This document shows positions 46,679 through 55,471 of a stretch of 64,000 nt of DNA, in pieces. Origin of the DNA: an uncultured Mycobacteriaceae bacterium (GTDB taxonomy: Bacteria > Actinomycetota > Actinomycetes > Mycobacteriales > Mycobacteriaceae). Under the pieces are notes generated by a model. The model was not told where the DNA came from. It saw only the letters and a list, made by a program, of their open reading frames with translations, and made no database searches. Both the position numbers and the translations under genes were made by a program. Numbering within the stretch: the first letter of the stretch is position 1; every line of letters begins with the position of its first letter. The stretch is taken from contig CADEGF010000006.1 in assembly GCA_902826815.1 (NCBI GenBank), forward strand, positions 1-64,000. Direction: 5' to 3'.

Positions 46679-47190
46679 GCCAGCCCTACGACCAGTTCGC
46701 CGAATACTCCGCGGCCCTCAAGGATGTGATCAAAAAGGGCACCGAGATGACGGTGGAAGCCGCAAAGCGTGCCGATGCGGACGATTTCGGCATCGACGCC
46801 AGGATCAGCACGGCACATGAGTTCGTCGATACGGAGATCAAGGGGCACGCAAAGCTTCTCGAGACCTTGATCAAGGGACCACTGGTCCCGATCGTTTCCA
46901 ACATCCCGCTTGATTCGGATCCGATATACATCACGCCGGTGCCGTATGACCGCACGGTCGAGGCAAAGGCACCATGGGTGCGAATCGGCCTCAACACCGA
47001 AATTCTTCCAGTCAACGTGATCAAGGTTCCAGCAGTGGTGCCCGCCAATTCCGGCTCGTTCAAAATCGGCCTGAAGGACTACAACTACATCGGGGCGAAC
47101 TACCGGGGCGACCTGGTTCTCAAGAAAGCAGCGACAGGGACGAACGCACTCGCCGACGACGGTGAGATCACTGTCACTGCGGGGCTGTGA
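46675..47190 (+). CDS. Unknown 171-residue protein
   Basis: A helical N-terminal half (QFAEYSAALKDVIKKGTEMT, then EFVDTEIKGHAKLLETLIKG) is followed by a beta-rich C-terminal half (WVRIGLNTEILPVNVIKVPA, SFKIGLKDYNYIGANYRGDL). This helix-plus-beta layout resembles the 230-residue protein on the opposite strand. No membrane segment or known motif. ATG at 46675 overlaps the previous stop as ATGA, and its stop overlaps the next start as GTGA. Confidence 0.68.
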   Translation: MSQPYDQFAEYSAALKDVIKKGTEMTVEAAKRADADDFGIDARISTAHEFVDTEIKGHAKLLETLIKGPLVPIVSNIPLDSDPIYITPVPYDRTVEAKAPWVRIGLNTEILPVNVIKVPAVVPANSGSFKIGLKDYNYIGANYRGDLVLKKAATGTNALADDGEITVTAGL

Positions 47191-50100
47191 ACGACTCTGG
47201 CCACCCGGCGTCTGTCGACGAACTGCTCGATCGCGCCGTTCAAGCGATCAACCGTGGCGACCGCGCAACTGCCGATGCGCTCGCCGAGCAGGTGCTGGCC
47301 GTCGACAGTGACAACGCCGAAGCCGAGGAGCTGCTCGCCGCACCCGACGACAGCGGCGAGATCCGCCGACTGACAATACTTTTCGCCGACCTTGTCGACT
47401 CCACGGCGTTGTCGACCCGGGTCGAACCAGAGGTCTACCACCTGGTGGTCGGAAGCTACAAGAAGCTGGTGCGCAACGCCGTTGAGCGCTACGAGGGCCA
47501 CATCGGGTCCACGAAAGGCGACGGTTTGCTTGCGGTGTTCGGCCACCCCCTCGCCCATGAGAACGACGGGCAGCGCGCCGTGCTGAGCGGCCTCGACATC
47601 ACCCGCGAGGTGTTGGTACTCAGCGACACTGTGCGCCAGCGCTTCGGCTTCGACATCGACGTCCGGGTCGGCGTGCACCGAGGTGTCGTCTACCTGGATA
47701 TCGAACAGGACGACGTCTACGGACTCGGAGCGAACCTCGCTGCCCGCATGTGCAGTCTGGCCGCTCCAGGCAGTGTCGCGGTATCGGCCACCATCGCGCA
47801 CATCGTCCGCGATAATTTCGAGCTCGACAGCCTGCCCGCCAAACCCGTGAAGGGTGTCGAAGGCGATATCGACCACTACCGCGTCGTCGCCGAACGCGAC
47901 AGCGGGGACATCTCCCGCGGACCGCTTGTCGGACGGGAGGAGGAAATCCACTACCTCGAGGAGGTCTGGGCGCAGGCCGAACGCGGCTCGCTGACAAGGC
48001 CCGGCGTCGTCTTCCGGGGCGAGTCCGGCATCGGCAAGACCCGACTGGCGGGTGCGGCCATCGAGATGGCAGAACGGTCGCACGCGATCATCCTCGGACT
48101 GTTCGGATCACCGTTCCACGCCGATGTCGGACTTCGGCCCGTCCGCAGGATGATCGAGCGGCACTGCGGCATCGACCGTGACACCGAGCCCGCAGAACGG
48201 CTGCGCCGCCTCGAGAACGAGGTGGCGGCGCGCGGTATGAACCCGGCCGACGCGGTGCCGCTGCTGGCGCCCGTGCTCGGCATTTCACAGCGGGTCGGAT
48301 ACCAACCCGCCAAGGCCGAGGGCGCCAAGCTCTTCGACCAGATCGGCGGCGCTGTTCGGGACTACCTGGCGGCTTGCTTCGACGACAGGCCCGGCCTCCT
48401 GCTGGCCGACGACATGCACTGGTTCGACGAGGACACCATTGATCTCGTCGCCTCCCTCATCGACACGAATCCGGGCCGACTGCTCATCGTCATCACGGCG
48501 CGAGAGCTGGACCCCGTCCCCGACGGCGCCCGGGTCTTCGACCTCAAGGCGCTCACCGACAAGGAATCCGATCAGCTCATCGCTGCGCTCGGCCCCGGGC
48601 TGCACTCCGAGGCCCGCAGCGCTGTGCGTTCGCGTTGCGACGGCATACCGCTCTACATCGAAGAAGTCGTCACGAAACTCAAGGAGCAGCCGTCCGACGC
48701 CGCGGAGGGAACCAGGGTTCCCGACAGCATTTACGAGGCACTCTTCGCACGGCTCCGGTCGAGCGAGAACGCCGTGCGCGTCGTCGAGGCCGCCGCCATC
48801 TGCGGCGGACGATTCGACCGAAATCTGTTGGTATCGGCCTCCGAGATCGACGAGGAGAGCGTCGACCAGGTGATCGGTGAGCTCGTCAAAGGCCGAGTGT
48901 TCATCCCGCTGGACGAGAAGAGTTTTCGGTTCCGCCACGAGCTCTTACGCGAGCTGGCCGCGGAGCTGCCGCCGCCTACACTTCAGCTCCGCTTACACAG
49001 TCGAATCGCTGATGCGCTGGCCTCCCCCAATGCGCCAACCAATCCCGACTGGCCACTGATTGCGACCCACTACCACCAGGCCGAGCGGTACGACGACGCC
49101 GTCTCCGCCTATCAGAAAGCGTCAGCGGACGCTCGCCGCCGCGGGGCTCTTGGCGAAGCGCGTGCCCATCTCGACCGCGCGATCGAACACGTCGAGCGCA
49201 TACCTGCAGGCCGACCGCGCGACAAACGTGAGATCGCCGTGCGACTGGAACGCGGATTCCTCGCCTCCGCTGCGCAGGGCCACACCAGCCCCGAAGCACT
49301 CGCTGAATTCGAACGGTGTCTCCAGCTGATCAACGGCGAACCCGGCCCTGCCCTGTACGCGACCTTCAACGCGCTCTGGTTCCACTACTCGTCGCGCGGC
49401 GATCTGCGTCGGGGACGGCAGCTCGTGGAGTCGATGAGGAACCGCCCCGTCGCGACACTCGATGCGACGGCGGCCGTCAGCGATGCAGCTCTCGGTGTGC
49501 TCGCGGCGTTCCGTGGCGAGCTCAGTCTGGCTCGGGAGACGTTGGAGCACTCGGCGGCCGCGATGGAGGCTGACGGCGCACCCGAAGTGCAGACTTGGTA
49601 CTCGCCCAACGACCCGATTGCCGGCATGTACTCATTCCTTGCGCTCGCCAGATTTCTACAGGGCGACTTGGCGGAAGCCGAGGCTGCTCTATCCGCAATG
49701 GAAACGCGTTGCGAGACACTTGAATTCCCTCGTGGTCCATCAAGCCTGTGCTACGGACGCGCACTCGACTCGTGGATCCACATCGAAGCGGGTCAGCTCG
49801 ACCGCGCCACCGAACTGGTCAAGGACCTGAAGAGGCGCAGCAAGCAGGACGGCTTCGACGAATGGGTGATGATCGCCGACAGCAACCGGGCCGTAATCGA
49901 AAGCAAGAGAGCACTGTTCGCGGGTGAGCGGGAAGCGCTGGACATACATGTTCAGGCGCTGACGGCCGTCACCCAGGGCTGGCGCGCCCTCGAGCTCCGC
50001 ACCTGGCTCGCGTTCTACGACGCAGCCCTTGTCCGCGCGCTCATAGGTGTACGTGATCTCGCTGCCGCACGCGCACACGTCAAGCTCTCGCTGCAAATGG

Positions 50101-50372
50101 CCGACGAAACCGACATCCATTTCTACGATGCCGAACTGTTGCGACTGCGCGCACAAACATCCGACGACCCAGCCGAGCAGAAGGCAGACCTCCTGACGGC
50201 CATCACACTTGCCCGCCGCCAGGGCGCGGGGCTGTTCGAATTGCGGGCAGCCACAGACTACTTCGAGAAATTCGGCGAACCCGGCCGGGAGGCGCTGGCT
50301 GAGGTGACGAACCGGTTGCCGGAAGCGACCGCCTGGCCTGAACTGGCGTACGCGCGAGCGCTGCTCGGGTGA
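47187..50372 (+). CDS. Class III nucleotidyl cyclase - STAND ATPase - TPR protein
   Basis: A 1061-residue multidomain protein. A class III cyclase domain spans about 58-235: metal-binding D68 (LFADLVDST), K110 and D112 (STKGDGLLAVFG), and N183/R187 (GLGANLAARM), so catalytic residues appear intact. A STAND/AAA ATPase follows with Walker A GESGIGKT at 278-285 and a Walker B-like LLLADDMHWFDED near 395. The C-terminal 450 residues are TPR-like helices. No DNA-binding domain is found, unlike the LuxR-containing mycobacterial cyclase regulators. It could sense a ligand and produce cAMP or another cyclic nucleotide. GTG at 47187 overlaps the preceding stop. Confidence 0.9.
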   Translation: MNDSGHPASVDELLDRAVQAINRGDRATADALAEQVLAVDSDNAEAEELLAAPDDSGEIRRLTILFADLVDSTALSTRVEPEVYHLVVGSYKKLVRNAVERYEGHIGSTKGDGLLAVFGHPLAHENDGQRAVLSGLDITREVLVLSDTVRQRFGFDIDVRVGVHRGVVYLDIEQDDVYGLGANLAARMCSLAAPGSVAVSATIAHIVRDNFELDSLPAKPVKGVEGDIDHYRVVAERDSGDISRGPLVGREEEIHYLEEVWAQAERGSLTRPGVVFRGESGIGKTRLAGAAIEMAERSHAIILGLFGSPFHADVGLRPVRRMIERHCGIDRDTEPAERLRRLENEVAARGMNPADAVPLLAPVLGISQRVGYQPAKAEGAKLFDQIGGAVRDYLAACFDDRPGLLLADDMHWFDEDTIDLVASLIDTNPGRLLIVITARELDPVPDGARVFDLKALTDKESDQLIAALGPGLHSEARSAVRSRCDGIPLYIEEVVTKLKEQPSDAAEGTRVPDSIYEALFARLRSSENAVRVVEAAAICGGRFDRNLLVSASEIDEESVDQVIGELVKGRVFIPLDEKSFRFRHELLRELAAELPPPTLQLRLHSRIADALASPNAPTNPDWPLIATHYHQAERYDDAVSAYQKASADARRRGALGEARAHLDRAIEHVERIPAGRPRDKREIAVRLERGFLASAAQGHTSPEALAEFERCLQLINGEPGPALYATFNALWFHYSSRGDLRRGRQLVESMRNRPVATLDATAAVSDAALGVLAAFRGELSLARETLEHSAAAMEADGAPEVQTWYSPNDPIAGMYSFLALARFLQGDLAEAEAALSAMETRCETLEFPRGPSSLCYGRALDSWIHIEAGQLDRATELVKDLKRRSKQDGFDEWVMIADSNRAVIESKRALFAGEREALDIHVQALTAVTQGWRALELRTWLAFYDAALVRALIGVRDLAAARAHVKLSLQMADETDIHFYDAELLRLRAQTSDDPAEQKADLLTAITLARRQGAGLFELRAATDYFEKFGEPGREALAEVTNRLPEATAWPELAYARALLG

Positions 50373-52420
50373 GCCGTTCGAAACCCCGCATCGCCATCCT
50401 CGGCGGCGGCATGGCGGGACTGGCCGCCGCGTGGCGCCTCAGTGAACCCGGTTGGCGAGACCGGCTCGAGTCGGTCACCGTCTACCAACGCGGGTGGCGG
50501 CTCGGCGGAAAAGGGGCGTCCAGCCGCGGCGAGAACGGCCGGATCGAGGAACACGGCCTACACGTGTGGCTCGGCTCATACGAGAACGCATTCGCGCTGC
50601 TGCGGGAGTGCTACAGCCAACTCGACCGTGCGACAATCGATCCCGACGCGCCGATTCGCGATTGGCACGAAGCGTTGGTCCCGTCCGAGAACCTCGGGCT
50701 GGCAGACCGATGGGGCACCGACTGGTTGGTATGGCCGGGCCACCTCTCCCAAACAGAAGGTCTGCCCGGCGACCCGGACACCGTCGGCCGAGAGATGACG
50801 GCGGTGGACTTTCTCCGTCGCGCCATGCAACTCCTTCTCGACTTCGCGGACTCCGTCGACTTCGGGACCGAACTCGGTCTCGTGCTCACAACGTCTCCCG
50901 ATCCACCGCGAGCCTCCGTCGCAGCGGTTCAGTCGGCCGCTCTCGCGGCATTCGCCGCACTGGCTTCCCAAGCGCCAAGCGACGACATCATCGGCCACAT
51001 CGACCATGTCCTCGACGTGATCAGCGATGTGCTCGACGGAGAGCAGGAGCCAGAGCAACGGCGGTCGTGGCTGCTCTTGTCGATGGTGACCGCGACCGCG
51101 CGCGGGCTGATCGCCGACGAGGTGGTGACCGATCCGCGCGGCTTTCGCGCGCTCAACGACGAGGACTTCGGCGACTGGATCATCCGGCATCGCGCACATC
51201 CGGGAGTCATCGAGTTCCCGATGGTGCGCGCGATGTACGACATGGTGTTCGGATACGCCGACGGTGATCCGAACCGTCCGGCTTTCGGTGCGGGGGTCGC
51301 CGTATTCCTCACCGGTCTCGCCTTGTTCGGTTACAAGGGCGCATTCTTCTGGAAGATGACGGCAGGGATGGGCGATGTGGTGATCGCTCCCCTGTACCAA
51401 GCGCTCCGCGCTCGCGGAGTCGAGTTCGAGTTCTTCCATCGAGTCGACGGGATTCATCTCGACGCCGATCGACTGGCAGTCGATTCGATCACGATGGGCA
51501 GACAGGTGCGCCTCGCCGACGGCGTCGACCACTATGAACCGCTGACTCGGGTGCACGGCCTTCCCGTCTTCCCATCCAGTCCTCTCGCCGATCAGATCCA
51601 ATCCGGCGAAGTCGACTCGCTCGAAACATATTTCGGGCCACACCACGACGTCGAGACGCGGGTACTTCGTCGAGGTGTCGACTTCGACCACGCCGTGCTG
51701 GCGGTCTCGCTCGGGATGATCCCACTCATCGCGAGCGAACTCATCGAGGACCGCCCCGACTGGCGCGACATGACCGCACACATCGACACCGTGGCCACCC
51801 AGGCATTCCAGATTTGGTGGCGGCCCGACGATCAAGCGCTCGGCTGGCACAGGCCCGGCGTCACCACGAGCGCGTATGTCCCACCATTCGACACCTGGGC
51901 TTCGATGCCGCAGACGCTGTGGGCCGAGGACTGGCCCGAGCACGACCGACCGGCCGCGGTCGGTTACTTCTGCGGCAGCCTGGAAACCGCGTGGCCGACC
52001 GCGATGGAGCACGCCGACTACGCGCGGGACTGCGAGACGCGAGTGCGCGCCGATGCGCTTCGGTACCTGGACCGCGACGTCGGACTGTTTCTGCCGAACG
52101 CGGTCACCGATGACGGTTTCGCGTGGCACCTCGTGAGCGGAGTGAACGGCGAACGCGGCGCGTCAGCGCTCGCTACCCAACACGTGAGCGTCAACATCGA
52201 CCCCTCGGATCGCTATGTCCAGTCGGTACCGGGGTCGGACCGATATCGCCTGCGGGGCGACGAAAGCGGTTACGACAACCTGGTTCTTGCGGGTGACTGG
52301 ACAGACTGCGGGCTGAACGCCGGCTGTATCGAGGCGGCGGTGATGTCAGGCCTGCAGGCGGCGAATGCGCTGCTCGGCCGAAGCCGCTTTCACCGGATCC
52401 GCGGCTACTACCTACCCTGA
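50369..52420 (+). CDS. FAD-dependent phytoene-desaturase/amine-oxidase-like protein
   Basis: A 683-residue flavoprotein. FAD motif GGGMAG at 12-17 in IAILGGGMAGLAAAWRLSE; RGWRLGGKGASSR is the second FAD contact region; EEHGLHVWLGSYENAFALLR follows as in hydroxysqualene dehydroxylase/phytoene-desaturase relatives. The C-terminus has the closing motif LVLAGDWTDCGLNAGCIEAA. The middle (150-330) contains a large helical insertion. Expected role: oxidation or desaturation of an isoprenoid or other hydrophobic substrate, fitting the divergent prenyl synthase. GTG at 50369 overlaps the cyclase stop. Its TGA abuts the TGA of the convergent CGNR gene (TGATCA). Confidence 0.85.
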   Translation: MSRSKPRIAILGGGMAGLAAAWRLSEPGWRDRLESVTVYQRGWRLGGKGASSRGENGRIEEHGLHVWLGSYENAFALLRECYSQLDRATIDPDAPIRDWHEALVPSENLGLADRWGTDWLVWPGHLSQTEGLPGDPDTVGREMTAVDFLRRAMQLLLDFADSVDFGTELGLVLTTSPDPPRASVAAVQSAALAAFAALASQAPSDDIIGHIDHVLDVISDVLDGEQEPEQRRSWLLLSMVTATARGLIADEVVTDPRGFRALNDEDFGDWIIRHRAHPGVIEFPMVRAMYDMVFGYADGDPNRPAFGAGVAVFLTGLALFGYKGAFFWKMTAGMGDVVIAPLYQALRARGVEFEFFHRVDGIHLDADRLAVDSITMGRQVRLADGVDHYEPLTRVHGLPVFPSSPLADQIQSGEVDSLETYFGPHHDVETRVLRRGVDFDHAVLAVSLGMIPLIASELIEDRPDWRDMTAHIDTVATQAFQIWWRPDDQALGWHRPGVTTSAYVPPFDTWASMPQTLWAEDWPEHDRPAAVGYFCGSLETAWPTAMEHADYARDCETRVRADALRYLDRDVGLFLPNAVTDDGFAWHLVSGVNGERGASALATQHVSVNIDPSDRYVQSVPGSDRYRLRGDESGYDNLVLAGDWTDCGLNAGCIEAAVMSGLQAANALLGRSRFHRIRGYYLP

Positions 52421-52975
52421 TCAGCCTTCCTGGGCGCGGCGTTCGCGGTAGGCCGCGACGTGCTGACGGTTGCCGCAGTTGCCGGTGTCGCAGAACTTGC
52501 CGGACCGGTTGCGGGACAAATCGACCAGGACCGCTTCGCAGTCGGATGCCGCGCAGATCTTGAGCCGACGCAGTTCTCCCGCGCGGATGATGTCGGCCAG
52601 CGCCATCGCCAGTTCGGCGCCCATGCGCTGCCACAGCGGGTCGTGGACCGATGCGAGATGCAGATGCCATTCGGGCATCTCCGGGTGCCGGGTCAGCCAG
52701 GGCTGCGCCTTTGTGTCGCTCAGCAGCGCGTTGACCTGTCCGACGGCGGCTTCCTCATCGCCTGCGGCGGCCCAGATGCCGCCGACCCGTTCGCGCAGCC
52801 GGATCACCGACCTCAACTCGGTGTCGTCGTGATCGCGCCTGCCGGTCCAGCCGAAGCTGTCCAGGTAGGCGTCAAGCGCCGCCTCGTCGACCAGTCGTTC
52901 GCCGTCCACCCGATCGGTGTTGACCAGCACACACGCCGCCCGAAGAGTGATCTCCGTGTCATGACTGAAAATCAT
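52421..52975 (-). CDS. CGNR zinc-finger protein
   Basis: A 184-residue protein of the ABATE/CGNR family. The N-terminal stress-associated region (LRAACVLVNTDRVDGERLVD) precedes a C-terminal zinc ribbon: LKICAASDCEAVLVDLSRNR then FCDTGNCGNRQHVAAYRERR, containing the CGNR signature and four cysteines. Members are thought to be DNA-binding regulators. ATG at 52975 was chosen because AGGAGGT lies about 10 nt upstream. It is divergent from the EamA transporter gene (74-nt gap) and may regulate it. Confidence 0.9.
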   Translation of the reverse strand: MIFSHDTEITLRAACVLVNTDRVDGERLVDEAALDAYLDSFGWTGRRDHDDTELRSVIRLRERVGGIWAAAGDEEAAVGQVNALLSDTKAQPWLTRHPEMPEWHLHLASVHDPLWQRMGAELAMALADIIRAGELRRLKICAASDCEAVLVDLSRNRSGKFCDTGNCGNRQHVAAYRERRAQEG

Positions 52976-53049
52976 TTGACTCGTGACCTCCTGTCCGGCT
53001 AGCGTCATGACCAATATCGATTTTACTCATTACATGGCGGAGGTGCCAG

Positions 53050-54072
53050 ATGACAGCGACCCAGCTCAACCGGGGCGTTGACCACTTCCGGCTCGGGATG
53101 GCGTTCGCCCTCGCCTCCGCACTGAGCTTCTCCCTGTCCGGGCCGCTGGCCAAGGCGCTGATGGACAGCGGCTGGAGCCCAACCAGCGCCGTCACCGCAC
53201 GCATGGCCGTCGGCGCGGTGGCGATGGCCATCTTCGCCGCCTTCGCCAGGCCGGGCTGGATCCGAGAGGCCTTCGCGCATCGCAAAATGGTGATCGCCTA
53301 CGGCATATTCCCGATCGCAGGCGCCCAGCTCTGCTACTACAACGCCGTCGCGCACCTGTCCGTCGGCGTCGCGCTTCTTCTCGAGTACACCGCCCCCGTC
53401 CTGGTGGTGGCATATCTGTGGATCACCACGCGGCGCAGGCCGACGAACCTGACGCTGGCCGGTGTTGCCCTCGCGATCGCCGGAATCATCCTCGTGCTGG
53501 ACGTTTTCGCCGGTGCACACATCAACGCGACGGGCGTGGCCTGGGCGATCGGCGCAGCCGTCTGTGCCGCGAGCTACTACATGTTGTCCGACGAAGTGGC
53601 CGCAGACGGCGGCGAAGAAGGAAGCCTGAATTCGATCACGCTTGCCGCGGGCGGCCTGATCATCGGCTCCCTGACGACCGCCACGCTCGGCGTCACCGGC
53701 GTGATGCCGCTGACCTTCACGACCACCGACACCGCCGTCGCGGGGTTGACGATGTCACCGATCGTGCCCGTCATTGCCCTCGGTGTGCTCACCACGGCGA
53801 TCGCGTACACGCTGGGCATCATGGGCATTTCCCGGCTGCGGCCGCGCTTCGCATCGCTGGTCGGGCTGTCCGAGGTGATGTTTGCCGTAGTGGCGGCATG
53901 GTTGCTGCTCGGCCAGGCGATCACCGTGACTCAGGCCGTCGGCGGAGCCGTCGTTCTGGTGGGCTTGGCCCTGGCGCGGCAGGGCGACCGCAGTGAGAAG
54001 GTCGACGCCGCGACCTGGCCCGATGCCGGCGCCGTCCAGCAGTTGACACCGTGCAACAGGACAAACGGTTAG
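53050..54072 (+). CDS. EamA-family transporter
   Basis: A 340-residue drug/metabolite transporter with about 10 membrane helices in two EamA repeats: residues about 14-140 (MAFALASALSFSLSGPLAKA) and about 155-310 (GVAWAIGAAVCAASYYMLSD through VMFAVVAAWLLLGQAITVTQ). Likely exporter of a small metabolite; substrate unknown. ATG at 53050 has GGAGG about 7 nt upstream. The polar C-terminal 30 residues are cytosolic. Divergent from the CGNR regulator. Confidence 0.9.
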   Translation: MTATQLNRGVDHFRLGMAFALASALSFSLSGPLAKALMDSGWSPTSAVTARMAVGAVAMAIFAAFARPGWIREAFAHRKMVIAYGIFPIAGAQLCYYNAVAHLSVGVALLLEYTAPVLVVAYLWITTRRRPTNLTLAGVALAIAGIILVLDVFAGAHINATGVAWAIGAAVCAASYYMLSDEVAADGGEEGSLNSITLAAGGLIIGSLTTATLGVTGVMPLTFTTTDTAVAGLTMSPIVPVIALGVLTTAIAYTLGIMGISRLRPRFASLVGLSEVMFAVVAAWLLLGQAITVTQAVGGAVVLVGLALARQGDRSEKVDAATWPDAGAVQQLTPCNRTNG

Positions 54073-54104
54073 CCGCTCTTAGAACTGTATGAAAACATGG
54101 CGGC

Positions 54105-54767
54105 GTGACTTTGGCGCATAGCTCGGCCCGGGGGGCCGCCTTCATGGCAATCGTCGGATCCGCGGCCGCAGGCCTGATGGCAACCGCGCCGGGCGCTGCG
54201 GCCGTGCCGTGCCCGGACATCGAGGTCGTCTTCGCACGCGGCACCTCGGAACCCGCAGGCATCGGCCGGGTGGGCCAGGCCTTCACCGACGCGCTCAGTT
54301 CGCAGGTCGGCGGCCGCACGGTCGGGTCATACGCGGTGAACTATCCGGCCAGCTACGACTTCCTCACCACCGCCGACGGCGCGACCGACGCGAACAACCA
54401 CATCAGTTCCATGGCGTTGTCGTGCCCGTCGACGAAGATCGTGCTCGGCGGTTACTCGCAGGGCGCTGCCGTGATGGACATGCTGGCTGGCGTGCCGCCC
54501 CTCGGAAACAAGATCGGCGAGATCGGCTCGGCGCCGCCTCTGTCGCCGACGGCCGCGGTCACCGTGGCAGCCGTCGCGGCGTTCGGGAATCCTGCGACGA
54601 AGTTCGGACAACCGCTGTCGTCGGTGGGACAATTCGCCGGTCGGGCAATCGACCTGTGCAAGGACGGCGACCCAATTTGTTCTGATGGGCGAAATCCGCT
54701 CGCCCACAGGGGTTACGAGGATGCGATGGCTCAACAGGCAGCCAACTTCGCAGCCGGAAGGATATAG
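54105..54767 (+). CDS. Cutinase-family serine hydrolase 1
   Basis: A 220-residue secreted esterase. Signal peptide to about residue 33 (FMAIVGSAAAGLMATAPGAA); mature start VPCPDIEVVFARGTSEPAG; nucleophile S118 in GGYSQGAAVM; catalytic Asp and His in CKDGDPIC and LAHRGY. Four cysteines give the two family disulfides. Mycobacterial cutinase-like proteins (CULPs) are esterases or phospholipases. GTG at 54105 starts it; a later ATG (residue 14) would shorten the signal peptide. Position matches cut3/cut4 (Rv3451/Rv3452). Confidence 0.92.
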   Translation: MTLAHSSARGAAFMAIVGSAAAGLMATAPGAAAVPCPDIEVVFARGTSEPAGIGRVGQAFTDALSSQVGGRTVGSYAVNYPASYDFLTTADGATDANNHISSMALSCPSTKIVLGGYSQGAAVMDMLAGVPPLGNKIGEIGSAPPLSPTAAVTVAAVAAFGNPATKFGQPLSSVGQFAGRAIDLCKDGDPICSDGRNPLAHRGYEDAMAQQAANFAAGRI

Positions 54768-54773
54768 AGAGAT

Positions 54774-55418
54774 ATGCGCGTAGTTGAGACAGCAGCTGCA
54801 TTACTCGTCGGCGCCGCCGCGGCCATCACGCCGTCGATCGCGTTCGCGCCGGTCGCCTCGGCGGACTGCCCCGACATCGAGGTGATCTTCGCCCGCGGCA
54901 CCGATGACACGCCAGGACTCGGCGCCGTCGGCGGCGCCTTCGTCAACGCGCTCCAGAGCAAGGTCGGCGGCCGCTCGGTCGGCTCCTACGCGGTGAACTA
55001 CCCGGCAAGCTTCGATTTTCTCGCCGCTGCGGGCGGCGCCAATGACGCCAGCGCCCACGTTCAGTACATGATGGGCGCCTGTCCCAACACCCGACTGGTG
55101 CTCGGTGGGTATTCGCAGGGCGCGGCAGTGATGGACGTCATTGCCGCAGTGCCCATTCCGGCCATCGGGTTCGACAACCCGTTGCCGCCCAACGCACCCG
55201 ACTTCGTCGCCGCGATCGCGGTCTTCGGCAACCCGTCGGCCAAGCTCGGTCTTCCGTTGACGATGAGTCCGGTGTGGGGCGGACGGGCCATCGACCTGTG
55301 CAACGGCGGCGACCCGATCTGCCAGACCGACGGCGAAAGCGTGGCCGCGCACAGGGCGCCCAGCTACACGGGCGGATTCGTCAACACCGCCGCCGACTTC
55401 GTGGCGGGCCGGGTATAG
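54774..55418 (+). CDS. Cutinase-family serine hydrolase 2
   Basis: A 214-residue secreted esterase, close paralogue of gene 1. Signal peptide to about residue 30 (TAAALLVGAAAAITPSIAFA); DCPDIEVIFARGTDDTPGLG; S114 in GGYSQGAAVM; DPIC and AHRAPSY near the end carry Asp and His. It starts 6 nt after cutinase 1, so the pair is one operon. Confidence 0.93.
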   Translation: MRVVETAAALLVGAAAAITPSIAFAPVASADCPDIEVIFARGTDDTPGLGAVGGAFVNALQSKVGGRSVGSYAVNYPASFDFLAAAGGANDASAHVQYMMGACPNTRLVLGGYSQGAAVMDVIAAVPIPAIGFDNPLPPNAPDFVAAIAVFGNPSAKLGLPLTMSPVWGGRAIDLCNGGDPICQTDGESVAAHRAPSYTGGFVNTAADFVAGRV

Positions 55419-55458
55419 CCAACGCGCTGCGGTGGAACGGGCGCGTCAATTCGTCGGC

Positions 55459-55464
55459 TAACAT
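55459..55464 (+). promoter_or_regulatory. -10 box, leaderless start of cutinase 3
   Basis: TAACAT ends 7 nt before GTG 55472. Suggests that cutinase 3 has its own leaderless transcript although it follows cutinase 2 by only 53 nt. Confidence 0.42.
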
Positions 55465-55471
55465 CGGCGTG

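Noticed and set aside
41820-54072. Prophage or integrative element
   Set aside because: No integrase, transposase, tRNA target, att repeats or phage structural genes, and composition looks like the host. The accessory block is probably old vertical or unmarked acquisition.
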